Shown piece after piece: positions 36,758 through 46,008 of a DNA stretch of 64,000 bases. The stretch is taken from contig OZ245855.1 in the NCBI GenBank assembly GCA_965229095.1, positions 2,790,001 through 2,854,000 of the forward strand. The letters run 5' to 3'. The notes beneath the pieces are model-generated. The model was given only the letters and a program-made list of their open reading frames with translations, was not told the DNA's origin and did no database searches. Numbering within the stretch: the first letter of the stretch is position 1; the number at the start of each line of letters is the position of its first letter. The stretch is from Taibaiella sp965229095. Lineage in GTDB: Bacteria; Bacteroidota; Bacteroidia; Chitinophagales; Chitinophagaceae. A program made the translations under genes and the position numbers.

Positions 36758-38215
36758 ATGTCATTAATGCAACGTATCCTTTTTTACCTGCTGGCCAGTT
36801 GCCTCCTCTTTTCTTCGGCCGACATATATGCGCAAAAGAAAAAAAGTAAATCCAGCCATAACCAGCAGGCAAAAAGCGCTTCATCAAAAAAGAAAAAGGG
36901 CAAAGCCGTGGCCGGCAAAAAGAAAAAAGGGAAAAAGGGTACCATTGCTGCAGCATTACCAGCCTTAAACAATGTAGGCGAATTTGATGCAGTTTATACT
37001 TTGCATGGTAATAGCAGCAGTTCAGCACTTGTTACCAATCCCGCTGCGTTGCAAAACCTGGACGCCTTTATCCGTAGTTGCATCAGCCAGGGCGCCTTCC
37101 CCGGTTGTCAGGTATTTGCCGCTAAAGACGGAGAGATCATTTACCAGAAAAACTTCGGTTACTATACTTACGATCGTACCCAATCGGTAACCGATACCAC
37201 GCTGTACGATATTGCTTCCGTAACCAAAGTAGCCGCCACCACCCTGGCTATCATGAAACTTTACGAAGAAGGCAAGATCAATCTCAACACTTATCTGAAA
37301 AACTATCTGCCTTTTACTATTGGTACCGACAAGGCCTATCTTACGATAAGAGACCTTTTGCTGCACCAGGCTGGCCTTAAAGCATTCATTCCCTTTTATA
37401 AAGCCACCATTGACAAAATATCGGGAAGTCCGAGGAACGACCTGTACCGTGTTACGCCCGACAAGCAATTCTCGATACCGGTTGCTTCCAACTTCTATAT
37501 ACTCAACAGCTACCGGGATACAATATGGAACGAAATACTGCAAAGCAACCTCGACAACCGGGGCCGCTACGTGTACAGCGATCTTGACTTTTACTTCCTC
37601 GAAAAAGTAGCCGAAACCGTGAGCGGTCAGCCTATAGATCAATATGTAATGGAAAACTTCTACCGCCCCCTGGGCTTGAAATACACCATGTACAACCCCT
37701 GGAAGAAAGGTTTGAAGAAGCAATGCGCCCCTACGGAAAACGACCAGTATTTCCGGTTCCAGTTGGTGCAAGGCTATGTACACGATCCGGGAACTGCTAT
37801 GCTGGGCGGTGTCGCCGGGCATGCCGGTATCTTTTCCAATACCCGCGACCTGGCTGTTATCCTGCAAATGCTGATCAACGGCGGCGAATATAAAGGCCGC
37901 AGGTACCTGAAAAGGGAAACCCTGCAAACCTTTACCGGCTTCAGAAGCAATATCAGCCGGAGGGCCTATGGCTTCGACAAGCCCGAAAAGGCAAGAGGCG
38001 ACGGCGGCCCCGCTTCCGACCTTTGCAGCAAAACCACCTTTGGCCACCAGGGCTTTACCGGCACCTGCGCCTGGGCCGATCCCGAAACCGGCATCACCTT
38101 CATCTTTTTATCCAACCGCGTTTATCCATCGGCCGACAACGGCCTGATCAACAGCCTGAGAGTACGGTTTAAAGCGCAAAGCTATATCTACGAGGCATTG
38201 GGCTATGGGAAATAA
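36758..38215 (+). CDS. Exported serine hydrolase of the beta-lactamase (class C/PBP-like) family
   Basis: A 485-residue protein; the start may be 36758 or the ATG at 36767 three codons on. A signal peptide (ILFYLLASCLLFSSADIYAQ) is followed by a very Lys/Ser-rich linker (KKKKGKAVAGKKKKGKKG). The serine hydrolase fold has the SxxK motif ASVTKVAAT, a second motif YSDLDFY in the YxN position and the third HQGFTGT in place of KTG. It probably cleaves D-Ala or other small esters or amides on peptidoglycan or peptides. It is 48 nt downstream of the GH3 gene in the same direction, consistent with a joint role in murein turnover. Confidence 0.87.
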   Translation: MSLMQRILFYLLASCLLFSSADIYAQKKKSKSSHNQQAKSASSKKKKGKAVAGKKKKGKKGTIAAALPALNNVGEFDAVYTLHGNSSSSALVTNPAALQNLDAFIRSCISQGAFPGCQVFAAKDGEIIYQKNFGYYTYDRTQSVTDTTLYDIASVTKVAATTLAIMKLYEEGKINLNTYLKNYLPFTIGTDKAYLTIRDLLLHQAGLKAFIPFYKATIDKISGSPRNDLYRVTPDKQFSIPVASNFYILNSYRDTIWNEILQSNLDNRGRYVYSDLDFYFLEKVAETVSGQPIDQYVMENFYRPLGLKYTMYNPWKKGLKKQCAPTENDQYFRFQLVQGYVHDPGTAMLGGVAGHAGIFSNTRDLAVILQMLINGGEYKGRRYLKRETLQTFTGFRSNISRRAYGFDKPEKARGDGGPASDLCSKTTFGHQGFTGTCAWADPETGITFIFLSNRVYPSADNGLINSLRVRFKAQSYIYEALGYGK

Positions 38216-38229
38216 TCAGGAAAACACAA

Positions 38230-38237
38230 TATCTTTG
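38230..38237 (+). promoter_or_regulatory. -7 promoter element (TATCTTTG) of the T9SS repeat gene
   Basis: An exact TAnnTTTG match 22 nt before the ATG at 38260, giving a very short leader. The 44-nt gap to the upstream serine hydrolase has no terminator. Confidence 0.45.
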
Positions 38238-38259
38238 TGTCTCACCTGAAAAAATACCC

Positions 38260-40164
38260 ATGAAAAAAATATTGTTTTCCTTATCCCTGCTCATGCCCTC
38301 CTTTCTTTGGGCGCAATGGAACAATAATCCCGCTATAAACACACCAGTATGCGTTACTACAGGCAGTCAGACACCTGGCGATATATGTATCGATGGCTCT
38401 GGCGGTGCGCTCATTGTTTGGGGCGACAGCAGGAGTGGCACCACTAATCCGGATATTTATATACAGCATCTGGACTCAACCGGTACTGCTTTATGGACAA
38501 CGAACGGCGTACCCGTATGTACAGCCCCGAGCTACCAAAGCAATCCCCAAATAGTGACCGATGGCGCCGGCGGCGCTTTTATCTTTTGGCAGGATGCAAG
38601 ATCGGGCACTTCCAACTGGAAGTTGTACGCACAACACATCAATGCTGCTGGCACAGCGCTATGGACTGCCGACGGTATTGAATTGACCTCTTTCCCCAAT
38701 AGTAATACCACCGGGTTTAAGATAGCATCAGACAATAACGGCGGAGTTATCTTTTGCTGGAATATAAATGGTACCAGCACAGGTACAGATGTAGTAGCCC
38801 AACGGCTGGACAATAACGGCAATACCCTTTGGTCTGCCGGAGGCTTGCTGTTGTGTAATGCCGTCAATAACCAATCCCCGTTTGGATTGATAGCAGATGC
38901 CGATGGTGGCGCGATCGTAGCCTGGGTGGATCTTCGCAATGGCAATACAGACCTCTTTGCCCAGCGGGTCGATGCCTCCGGAACCATATTATGGATCACT
39001 AACGGTGCAGATGTTTGTACGGAATCACATGGCCAGAATGTTGCCACAATCATTCCCGATCAACACAAAGGTGCTATTGTTAGTTGGCAGGATGAGCGAC
39101 TCATCTCTGGGCAACTAAGACCTTATGTGCAACATCTCGATTCTTCAGGTAATAAGCTCTGGGCCACAGATGGCATATCACTTAGCTCCACGCACAGTAA
39201 TATTCCTGTTATGGCCACGGACAATACCGGGGGAGCCATTGTAACCTGGTACGATTCCCGCAACTTCTACAACAGCAGCTATCGTAATAACGACATCTAT
39301 GCACAAAGGATAAATGCTGCAGGAGTTACTCAATGGACAACAGGCGGTGCTATAGTTTGCAACGATTCACTGGAACAGTCTTTCCCGATAATGGTCAACG
39401 ATGGAAATAGCGGTGCTGTTATCCTTTGGTCTGATGCAGCAGCAGCGGGCAGTGGCTACAGAAGAGCGCAGCGGATCGATGCCAATGGCAACACTGTATG
39501 GCCAGGATATGTCACTTATTGTACTGCCCCAAGCCAAAGTTCACAAAAAATGATAAGGTCTAATAGCAATGTTATCGTAACATGGGCAGATACCCGTTCA
39601 GGCAATCAGGATATTTATGCCACCCGCTTTAGCCTTATAGGCTCCAATCCCATACCATTACCGGTAGACATCAGCAGCTTTTCAGGACAAGCCAAAGGGA
39701 CTTATAACCTGCTGACCTGGATCACGGCCTCCGAAAACAACAATAAAGGCTTTGCCATAGAAAGAAGCAACAATGCTACCGATTTCCGGGAAATAGGCTT
39801 TGTGAAAGGCTCCGGCACTACCACCGCTGCTATAACCTACCATTTCAGGGATGAACAACCCGCTACCGGCAAAAATTTCTACAGGCTGAAACAAACAGAT
39901 TTTGACGAAAGAAGCAAGTACAGTACCGTAGTAGAATTAGTCAATACGGGTAACACAACGGCTGTCCTGTATCCCAACCCGGCATCGGGCGAGATAAAAG
40001 TTGTTGCACCGGAACGTATCCCTTTATCCATTTCAGATATGTATAGCCGTAAAGTGCGGTCTTCTTTTACCAATCAAACTATCAATATCAGCACCTTGCT
40101 GCCGGGCCTGTATTATTGCAGGTTGGGCGACACCGTGCTCCCTTTTATAAAAAAGGCCGATTAA
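38260..40164 (+). CDS. T9SS type A secreted repeat protein (propeller-like)
   Basis: A 634-residue protein with a signal peptide (ILFSLSLLMPSFLWAQ). About eight degenerate repeats of about 50-55 residues fill residues 20-440. Their core is DGxGGAxIxWxDxRxGxxDxYxQxxxxxGxxLWxxxG, as in VTDGAGGAFIFWQDAR, which suggests a beta-propeller. The C-terminus has the usual LPVDISSFSGQ linker-like domain (TWITASENNNKGFAIERS, YRLKQTDFDERSKYST) and a type A sorting end (VLYPNPASGEIKVV). It is expected to be exported by T9SS. The natural ligand is unknown. Confidence 0.86.
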   Translation: MKKILFSLSLLMPSFLWAQWNNNPAINTPVCVTTGSQTPGDICIDGSGGALIVWGDSRSGTTNPDIYIQHLDSTGTALWTTNGVPVCTAPSYQSNPQIVTDGAGGAFIFWQDARSGTSNWKLYAQHINAAGTALWTADGIELTSFPNSNTTGFKIASDNNGGVIFCWNINGTSTGTDVVAQRLDNNGNTLWSAGGLLLCNAVNNQSPFGLIADADGGAIVAWVDLRNGNTDLFAQRVDASGTILWITNGADVCTESHGQNVATIIPDQHKGAIVSWQDERLISGQLRPYVQHLDSSGNKLWATDGISLSSTHSNIPVMATDNTGGAIVTWYDSRNFYNSSYRNNDIYAQRINAAGVTQWTTGGAIVCNDSLEQSFPIMVNDGNSGAVILWSDAAAAGSGYRRAQRIDANGNTVWPGYVTYCTAPSQSSQKMIRSNSNVIVTWADTRSGNQDIYATRFSLIGSNPIPLPVDISSFSGQAKGTYNLLTWITASENNNKGFAIERSNNATDFREIGFVKGSGTTTAAITYHFRDEQPATGKNFYRLKQTDFDERSKYSTVVELVNTGNTTAVLYPNPASGEIKVVAPERIPLSISDMYSRKVRSSFTNQTINISTLLPGLYYCRLGDTVLPFIKKAD

Positions 40165-40174
40165 ACTTTTCATA

Positions 40175-41404
40175 TTGTCCAACAGTAAAACACTCGTCGT
40201 TATTGGTGGTGGTGCAGCAGGCTTTTTCTGCGCCATCAATGCCGCAGAAAAAAACAAAGACCTTAAGGTTATCCTTCTGGAAAAAACAAGCAAGCTGCTG
40301 AGCAAAGTAAAGATCAGCGGCGGGGGCCGTTGTAATGTGACCCATGCCTGCTTCAGCATCAGCGAGATGGCAAAAAAATACCCGAGGGGAGAAAAGTTCG
40401 TCAAAAAAACCTTTCACCAGTTTTTTACCAGGGACACCATCGATTGGTTTGAAAGCCGGGGCGTAACCCTCAAAGCAGAAGCCGACGGGCGTATGTTCCC
40501 CGTAACCGACTCCTCTCAGACTATTATCGACTGCCTGTTGCAGGAAGCCCGGAAGCAACACATTGATATCCGCATGAATGCAGGTGTCCAATCGGTACAA
40601 CCGAAAGAGCAGGGCTTTGAGATCATACTAAGCAACGATAAAAGACTGCAGGCCGATTATGTCACCATAGCCTGCGGCGGCTATCCCAAAACAGCCATGT
40701 TTGACTGGCTCCTGGCCCTGGGTCATACGATCGAAGAACCTGTACCCTCTTTATTTACGTTCAATATCCCCCATCATCCCATTACCGGCCTCATGGGCAT
40801 CAGCGTAAAAGAAGCAGGGGTAAAGATCAATGGCAGCAAGCTAAAAGAAAGAGGTCCCTTACTCATTACCCATTGGGGGCTCAGCGGTCCGGCCATTCTG
40901 CGCCTGAGCGCCTGGGGCGCCCGCGAGCTGCAAAGCCGCAACTGGCATTTCACCGTGCAAGTCAACTGGCTCCCGGAATGGAACGAAGAAAGCCTGCGGC
41001 CGGAACTGATGGGCTACCGCCAGTCGCTCGCTGCACAAAAAGTGGCGCATAAAAATCCCTTCGGCCTCCCTGCTCGGCTCTGGGAATTCCTGGTACAGTC
41101 TTCCGACATCGCAGAAGATTGCCGCTGGGCCGAAATACCGGCTAAAGAACAAAACAAGCTGATCAAAAATCTTTGCGCCTATGAATTGACGGTAAAGGGC
41201 AAAACGACCTACAAAGAGGAATTTGTAACGGCCGGGGGCATATTGCTCAGCGAAATACATACCGATACCCTCATGAGTAAACAGGTGCCCAACCTCTTCT
41301 TTGCCGGTGAGATACTGAATGTAGACGGCATTACCGGCGGTTTTAACTTTCAGAATGCCTGGACCACCGGTTATATTGCCGCACAAAGCATCGCCGCCTC
41401 CTGA
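40175..41404 (+). CDS. HI0933/BaiN-type NAD(P)/FAD-dependent flavoprotein
   Basis: A 409-residue protein starting with TTG at 40175, 10 nt after the upstream stop; no ATG is close to the conserved start. It opens with the FAD-binding motif LVVIGGGAAGFFCAINAAEK and has the family signature KVKISGGGRCNVTHACF, then VTIACGGYPKTA, and near the end the flavin-pyrophosphate loop FFAGEILNVDGITGGFNFQNAWTTG. This family includes BaiN-like reductases and many conserved but poorly defined flavoproteins. It is probably a soluble oxidoreductase. Substrate cannot be given. Confidence 0.9.
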   Translation: MSNSKTLVVIGGGAAGFFCAINAAEKNKDLKVILLEKTSKLLSKVKISGGGRCNVTHACFSISEMAKKYPRGEKFVKKTFHQFFTRDTIDWFESRGVTLKAEADGRMFPVTDSSQTIIDCLLQEARKQHIDIRMNAGVQSVQPKEQGFEIILSNDKRLQADYVTIACGGYPKTAMFDWLLALGHTIEEPVPSLFTFNIPHHPITGLMGISVKEAGVKINGSKLKERGPLLITHWGLSGPAILRLSAWGARELQSRNWHFTVQVNWLPEWNEESLRPELMGYRQSLAAQKVAHKNPFGLPARLWEFLVQSSDIAEDCRWAEIPAKEQNKLIKNLCAYELTVKGKTTYKEEFVTAGGILLSEIHTDTLMSKQVPNLFFAGEILNVDGITGGFNFQNAWTTGYIAAQSIAAS

Positions 41405-41514
41405 AAAAAATTTCACACACAGGCAACCTCCGTCTTTCTTTTTGCATTTATGGATATAACAATGCAGCCGAAAGAACCGTTAACTCCTGAATATATAGCT
41501 ACAGCATACTGCCT

Positions 41515-42051
41515 ATGACCGAAGTACAATTGATTGAAGCCTGCAAAAGAGAGGAGTCTTTTGCACAACGATTATTGTACGACCGGTATGTGGACAGTAT
41601 GTACCTCCTCTGCCTGCGTTATATTCCGGGTGTGGCCGATGCCGAAGAAATCCTTTCCGATGCGCTTTTTAAATGCTTCAAGCACATCAACCAGTTCCAT
41701 TATGCCGGGGAAGGGAGTACCAGGGCCTGGCTTAGCAAAATCGTAGTAAATGAGTGCCTGATGTTCCTGCGCAGGAAAAAACAATTGATTATCCCTATTG
41801 ACGAACAAATGGGCTTGCCGGAGCATAGCGATATGGAATCAGCATTGGACAAAATGCATGCCCGGGAGATACTAAAGTATATACAGCAGTTGCCTCCCGG
41901 ATACCGGACCGTGCTGAACCTGTATGTTTTTGAAGATAAAAGTCACAAAGAGATCGCAGACTTGTTGCAAATTTCCGAAAATACGTCGAAGTCCCAACTG
42001 TTCAAGGCCAGGGCACTATTAAAACAGAAAATGCAGGGCGTTGCGCAATAA
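41515..42051 (+). CDS. ECF-type RNA polymerase sigma factor
   Basis: A 178-residue sigma-70 family protein. Region 2 runs through LLYDRYVDSMYLLCLRYI, VADAEEILSDALFKCFKHI and ARAWLSKIV-like segments (RAWLSKIVVNECLMFLRR); region 4 is LPPGYRTVLNLYVFEDKSHKEIADLL with the helix-turn-helix ISENTSKSQLFKARALLK. No other sigma domains are present, so it is an ECF sigma. The downstream gene has one membrane segment and looks like its regulator, so this should be an envelope-responsive system. No SusCD-type receptor is adjacent. Confidence 0.94.
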   Translation: MTEVQLIEACKREESFAQRLLYDRYVDSMYLLCLRYIPGVADAEEILSDALFKCFKHINQFHYAGEGSTRAWLSKIVVNECLMFLRRKKQLIIPIDEQMGLPEHSDMESALDKMHAREILKYIQQLPPGYRTVLNLYVFEDKSHKEIADLLQISENTSKSQLFKARALLKQKMQGVAQ

Positions 42052-42094
42052 CCATGAAAGAAGCCGTTCTTTTCATCCGATAAATATTAAAAAA

Positions 42095-42748
42095 ATGGAA
42101 GATCATTTTGACCGGGATATAAAGCAAAAGCTGGAGGGTATTACTCCGGAAGAGCTGGGCTACAGGCCCGACCGGGAAAAGTTGTGGCAGCAGGTATCCG
42201 GAAAGAAAAAAACAAGATCGATCCCTTTCCCGGCCTGGATTACCCATGCGGCAGCTATTGCAGCCGGTCTGCTTATAGGCGCCTATTTTTTCAGCAGGGA
42301 AAAAGGACCGGAACAAATGCCCGTGCCCCTCGCCCATACAGGAACAGTAGTTGCGCCTCCGGCAAAAACAACAGTAGATACAGTATATGTAACCCGGCAG
42401 GTAGCAATAGCAAAACCAGCGACTTCAGGCCCGGTTACCCAACCCGTAAAACAAAATGCCGGGATCCCGTCAAAAGAAACAACTATCGCAAAGGAACAGC
42501 ACGAACCGGCACGGGTAACTGTACCATCTCCGGCACCACAGGAACCCCTGGTAGCCATTGCCCCAACGGTACAGCAACGTAAAGTGATGCACCTCTCCGA
42601 TATGGGCAATGAAAATGCCATAGCCAAACCAAAGACCACGGAAAACATGGCTTTCTTTAACATATTCTCAAACCAGGAAGTGGCCCAGGGCAGCCAAACT
42701 ACCTTATCGATGTTGGTAGGTCAGCAATTCGGCCCGGAAAAAAACTAA
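42095..42748 (+). CDS. Putative single-pass regulator (anti-sigma-like) membrane protein
   Basis: The start is ATG 42095, giving 217 residues. The N-terminal 46 residues are cytosolic and charged (MEDHFDRDIKQKLEGITPEE), followed by one membrane segment (WITHAAAIAAGLLIGAYFF, about 47-66) and a Pro/Thr/Val-rich periplasmic tail. It lies 43 nt after the sigma gene. Position, topology and size suggest an anti-sigma factor, but it lacks a clear zinc-binding ZAS motif. It may instead be a tail-anchored regulator or a structural partner of the next gene product. Confidence 0.6.
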   Translation: MEDHFDRDIKQKLEGITPEELGYRPDREKLWQQVSGKKKTRSIPFPAWITHAAAIAAGLLIGAYFFSREKGPEQMPVPLAHTGTVVAPPAKTTVDTVYVTRQVAIAKPATSGPVTQPVKQNAGIPSKETTIAKEQHEPARVTVPSPAPQEPLVAIAPTVQQRKVMHLSDMGNENAIAKPKTTENMAFFNIFSNQEVAQGSQTTLSMLVGQQFGPEKN

Positions 42749-42757
42749 TTCAAAACC

Positions 42758-43909
42758 ATGAAAAAAATACTTGTTCTTCTTGCGGTGTGCCTGAGCTGCA
42801 CCCAACACTACATCTTTGCCCAAGGCGCTATGTCTCCCCTTACCGATGAGCCGCCGCCACGGCTGCCGCCGCAATTGTTCCGGCTTAACCCGGAGCAGTA
42901 CAACAACCATTTCAATTTTACCTTACCCAATGATGGCAAGCTGATCGTGGACTTCCTACGCCTCAGCGACTGGGGCGCACAGAACCAGCTACAGGACGTA
43001 GCCGTGCTGGCCGCCAACCAAGTCAAGCTTTTGAAAGATTCCTTTGTACATAACTATACCAGCAAGCTGATAGAAATGAATGTCCCGATCAACAGGCAGG
43101 TCCTTTCGGTCAATTACCAGGAAGACGAAAGCGGGAAACGGCAGCTTGCCTATAAGTACGGCGATTATTACCAGCTTAAATCAGGTTTCGACACCATAAG
43201 GGTGGTCCTTAACATCGGTATCAGGCCAAAGCCCAGGATCGACTCAGGTCTTATACAGATACAGTACACCTTTATCCTGAAAGACATCAACGACATACAG
43301 GCTATTGCCGCTGATCCTGCCGTACTGCAACAGATAGGCGATAAGGCCGATTCGGCCATTAACCGCCAAAGAAGGAACTGGAGCAACCAGGATGCCAGCC
43401 ACCATACTTTTATGCTGACCTATAACCCGGATGCAGCAACGCCCATGACCGCCGACAACGAGGGGGGTACCTTTTTACCCTTTCTGAATAAACGGATTAA
43501 TATTTACCTGGGTATCGGCGCGGCTTTTTATACTAACAATGCGGTATCGCCTTACCTGGACGAAAGCATTGCCTACATGATCCGTTCCAGGAGGAAAATG
43601 CAATATTTCGTGGGCGCCAACCTTACTGGTTTTGGCTTCCTGAACAGTAACGGGAATAAAGCTTCTTATATCTCTTACAATCTCGAATACGGCGTTTGCC
43701 GGAAAGCTGAGGGCTTTATGCAGCAAAAGACCTCGATACAGCTCGGCGTTATGGATAAAACCGACAATGGACATAAGGTAACCCTATTTCACATGGGCTT
43801 CAATTTCGGCTTTAATTCATTCCTCTCCGGCGGTATCAATTATGGTACCGATTTCAAGAAAGACAGCGAGCATAACCTGTTCCTGGTCAATTTCAAATTC
43901 AACTTATAG
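42758..43909 (+). CDS. Outer-membrane-like beta-barrel protein of an ECF operon
   Basis: A 383-residue protein with a signal peptide (ILVLLAVCLSCTQHYIFAQ). A periplasmic-looking N-terminal part (YNNHFNFTLPNDGKLIVDFL) and a middle section with beta and helical segments (KDINDIQAIAADPAVLQ) are followed by a C-terminal half of amphipathic strands ending KDSEHNLFLVNFKFNL, with a terminal aromatic/hydrophobic residue like outer-membrane barrels. It starts 9 nt after the anti-sigma-like gene and precedes a terminator, so the three genes form one operon. The family is not one I recognise. Confidence 0.7.
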   Translation: MKKILVLLAVCLSCTQHYIFAQGAMSPLTDEPPPRLPPQLFRLNPEQYNNHFNFTLPNDGKLIVDFLRLSDWGAQNQLQDVAVLAANQVKLLKDSFVHNYTSKLIEMNVPINRQVLSVNYQEDESGKRQLAYKYGDYYQLKSGFDTIRVVLNIGIRPKPRIDSGLIQIQYTFILKDINDIQAIAADPAVLQQIGDKADSAINRQRRNWSNQDASHHTFMLTYNPDAATPMTADNEGGTFLPFLNKRINIYLGIGAAFYTNNAVSPYLDESIAYMIRSRRKMQYFVGANLTGFGFLNSNGNKASYISYNLEYGVCRKAEGFMQQKTSIQLGVMDKTDNGHKVTLFHMGFNFGFNSFLSGGINYGTDFKKDSEHNLFLVNFKFNL

Positions 43910-43954
43910 CGGAGCCGGCAGGAACAGTTGAAACGCACTACCCTTGATCATCGA

Positions 43955-43985
43955 AAAGGCCCATTGAAAATCTCAATGGGCCTTT
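43955..43985 (+). terminator. Terminator of the ECF operon
   Basis: A 13-bp stem AAAGGCCCATTGA with a 5-nt loop, ending in a run of Ts. It can also serve the convergent T9SS gene that ends at 44032. Confidence 0.93.
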
Positions 43986-44031
43986 TTTTATTCAGTCGTT
44001 AATAGAAATGATAAGGAAAGTTATTGCCGCA

Positions 44032-45879
44032 TTACTGCAGCAATAACTTCTGTGTCAACTTCGCCCCCTTATTGCGTAGTTCAACCATATACAAAGCAGG
44101 CGCCATTGCAGGCAATTGCACCTGTTGTATTTCTTTACCGGCCTTTAAGGCTGTTGTAAAAATTACTTTACCGGCTATATCATAAACGGATAAGCGTTCG
44201 GCGGCACCGCCGTTCTTTATCGTCAGCATTTTATTTCCTGATAAGGGATTGGGATAAATATCGAAAGCAAGACCGGCTACGGGATCGTGGATACTAGAGG
44301 TCGGAGACACCCTGCGGGCAATACCGCCCAAAGGAATAACCGCACCCACAGGGTCCATACCGCTTTCAAAAAGCCCGCCGGCAATAAGATCATCCTTAAA
44401 CCAGGTCATTTTACTAATGGCATCATTGGTATAAAAGAATTTGCTCCCGGCAGGATAAGGGGCAGGGGTTATATCGGCACAGTTAGCGCCCTGGAACATC
44501 ATGTCCACGTACTGAAAATGGCCTCCTGTGAGTAACGTATTACCTTCGACCAGCATCGTGTTTAAAGAGAGTTTATTGTCGACAGCCATAAAAGGTTCAC
44601 TGCCGGCCGGCTCATATACTGGTTTCCATTCGTTGCCTTCAAGCTTCAGCAACAAGGGACTGGTACCAGTAACATCGGCACGGTTGCACACGGCATACAT
44701 ATTGCCTTTGAACATTTCAAAATCGTTTACGATACCAGGTATACTATTACTGAATGGCTGGAAACCCTGGCTGGAAGGAGGATCCCATACTATTGCATTT
44801 ACATCGTTATCCATATACCTGATCCTGCCGCCCAGCAAAATCTTGTTGCCCATTACCTCCATGGTATTTATCTGGCCATCAAGGCCGTATAGCTCGATCC
44901 AGCCGGTACCATTCCATTTGGCAAAATTAACATTGGAAAAAGCGCTGCAGGCATCGAAAGCCCCGGCAGCGTACAATTCACCATTAAAGACAACCAGGTC
45001 CTGCACCGTACCGAAAAGACAACCAGCAGGATGCCAGGCGCCGCTTTCCTAATAAGCGATATTATTGACCGATCCGCCATCGGCTGTAGTAAAATTACCA
45101 GCAGCAAATACCTTACCCTCGTATTCGCAAATGGCATTAACCGGGCCGTTGATGCCGCTACCCATAGCATGCCAGTTATAGTTGCCGTTGTTATCCTTGG
45201 TCACATACGCGATATTGGATGCAGCTATATTATTGCCCACTTTCGTAAAGACACCGCCCACATACAGGCTTTCCCCACCCTGGCCCACGAACAATTCGTT
45301 GACGGCACCATTGGTACTGCCACCTACAGTTGCGGTATAGTGCAAAGGCGGATAGGTAGGCTGTATCCAGGCCAGCTCCTCTTTGGTAAAGCCATGTGCC
45401 CCGGCCCAGGTATCCAATTCCCGGTATTGCATGTCCATCACATAAGCCAGGTTATTATCGGCGGCGACCATCCGTGAAAGCTGCTCCTGCCCCGATGCCT
45501 TTATCAGGTAACCAACGGCACAAAAGTTATCCTGCTTATCGATAAAGATCGGGGTGCGGTAACTATATTGTTCATTCAAGGGAAAATTGCCTGCAAGCCA
45601 GTATTCATGCAGATCGTCGAGCGCTTCATGACGCAATGCCTGCTGCCTCGCCGAAAGATGCCCGACCGGTCTGTCCCGTAAGGTTTGTTCTACCAGCGAT
45701 AAATGCAACCGGATCCATTCTTTACCGGACTTGCTGTTGTAAGCAGGCAAAAGATTCTGTTTAATGTCTTTTTGTTGTTCCCAATACTGGTTTACGGAAA
45801 CCAGTTGCCGGTAAGTGGAAGTGCCGGCAATACCGCTCCAGAAGCAGGAGAGCAGCGCGAGGGTAAGTACATATTTCAT
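44032..45879 (-). pseudogene. T9SS type A secreted protein interrupted by an in-frame amber codon
   Basis: One continuous frame of 615 codons is split by TAG at 45051-45049 (codon 277); the frame does not shift. The first part (MKYVLTLALLSCFWSGIAG, signal peptide) and the second (ending in a type A sorting domain, IYPNPLSGNKMLTI ... KLTQKLLLQ) belong together: repeats of the form NIAYxxxxxxWHxxGxxINGPVNAICEYxGKVFAAGNF continue across the stop. A sibling repeat has FAKWNGTGW where this copy has IAY-stop-ESGAW, so a Trp codon (TGG) was probably changed to TAG by one base. Without suppression the sorting domain is not made. A sequencing error or recent mutation is possible. Confidence 0.85.
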
Positions 45880-45953
45880 AGTAAAAAGTTTTTGTATCTT
45901 TCAATATAGACGCCGGATTAACGACCGATCTTAGTACTACGAAAAATAAATAT

Positions 45954-45973
45954 CCGGGCCTTTGGGGGCCCGG
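45954..45973 (-). terminator. Hairpin downstream of the ppk-ppx operon
   Basis: A 7-bp GC-rich stem CCGGGCC/GGCCCGG with a 6-nt loop lies about 35 nt past the ppx stop on the minus strand and is followed by ATATTTATTTTTC on that strand. Confidence 0.75.
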
Positions 45974-46008
45974 AGCAGTGGTATTTATGACAAAAGATTC
46001 TGTTTTTA

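Noticed and set aside
37022..38047. 341-codon open frame antisense to the serine hydrolase gene
   Set aside because: Same reasoning: complementary to a coding gene with catalytic motifs and no independent signal.
44032..45879. Reading the interrupted T9SS gene as two separate genes or as a frameshift
   Set aside because: The stop and the next Met (45006) are in the same frame, 15 codons apart, and the repeats continue across, so a single nonsense codon explains it best.
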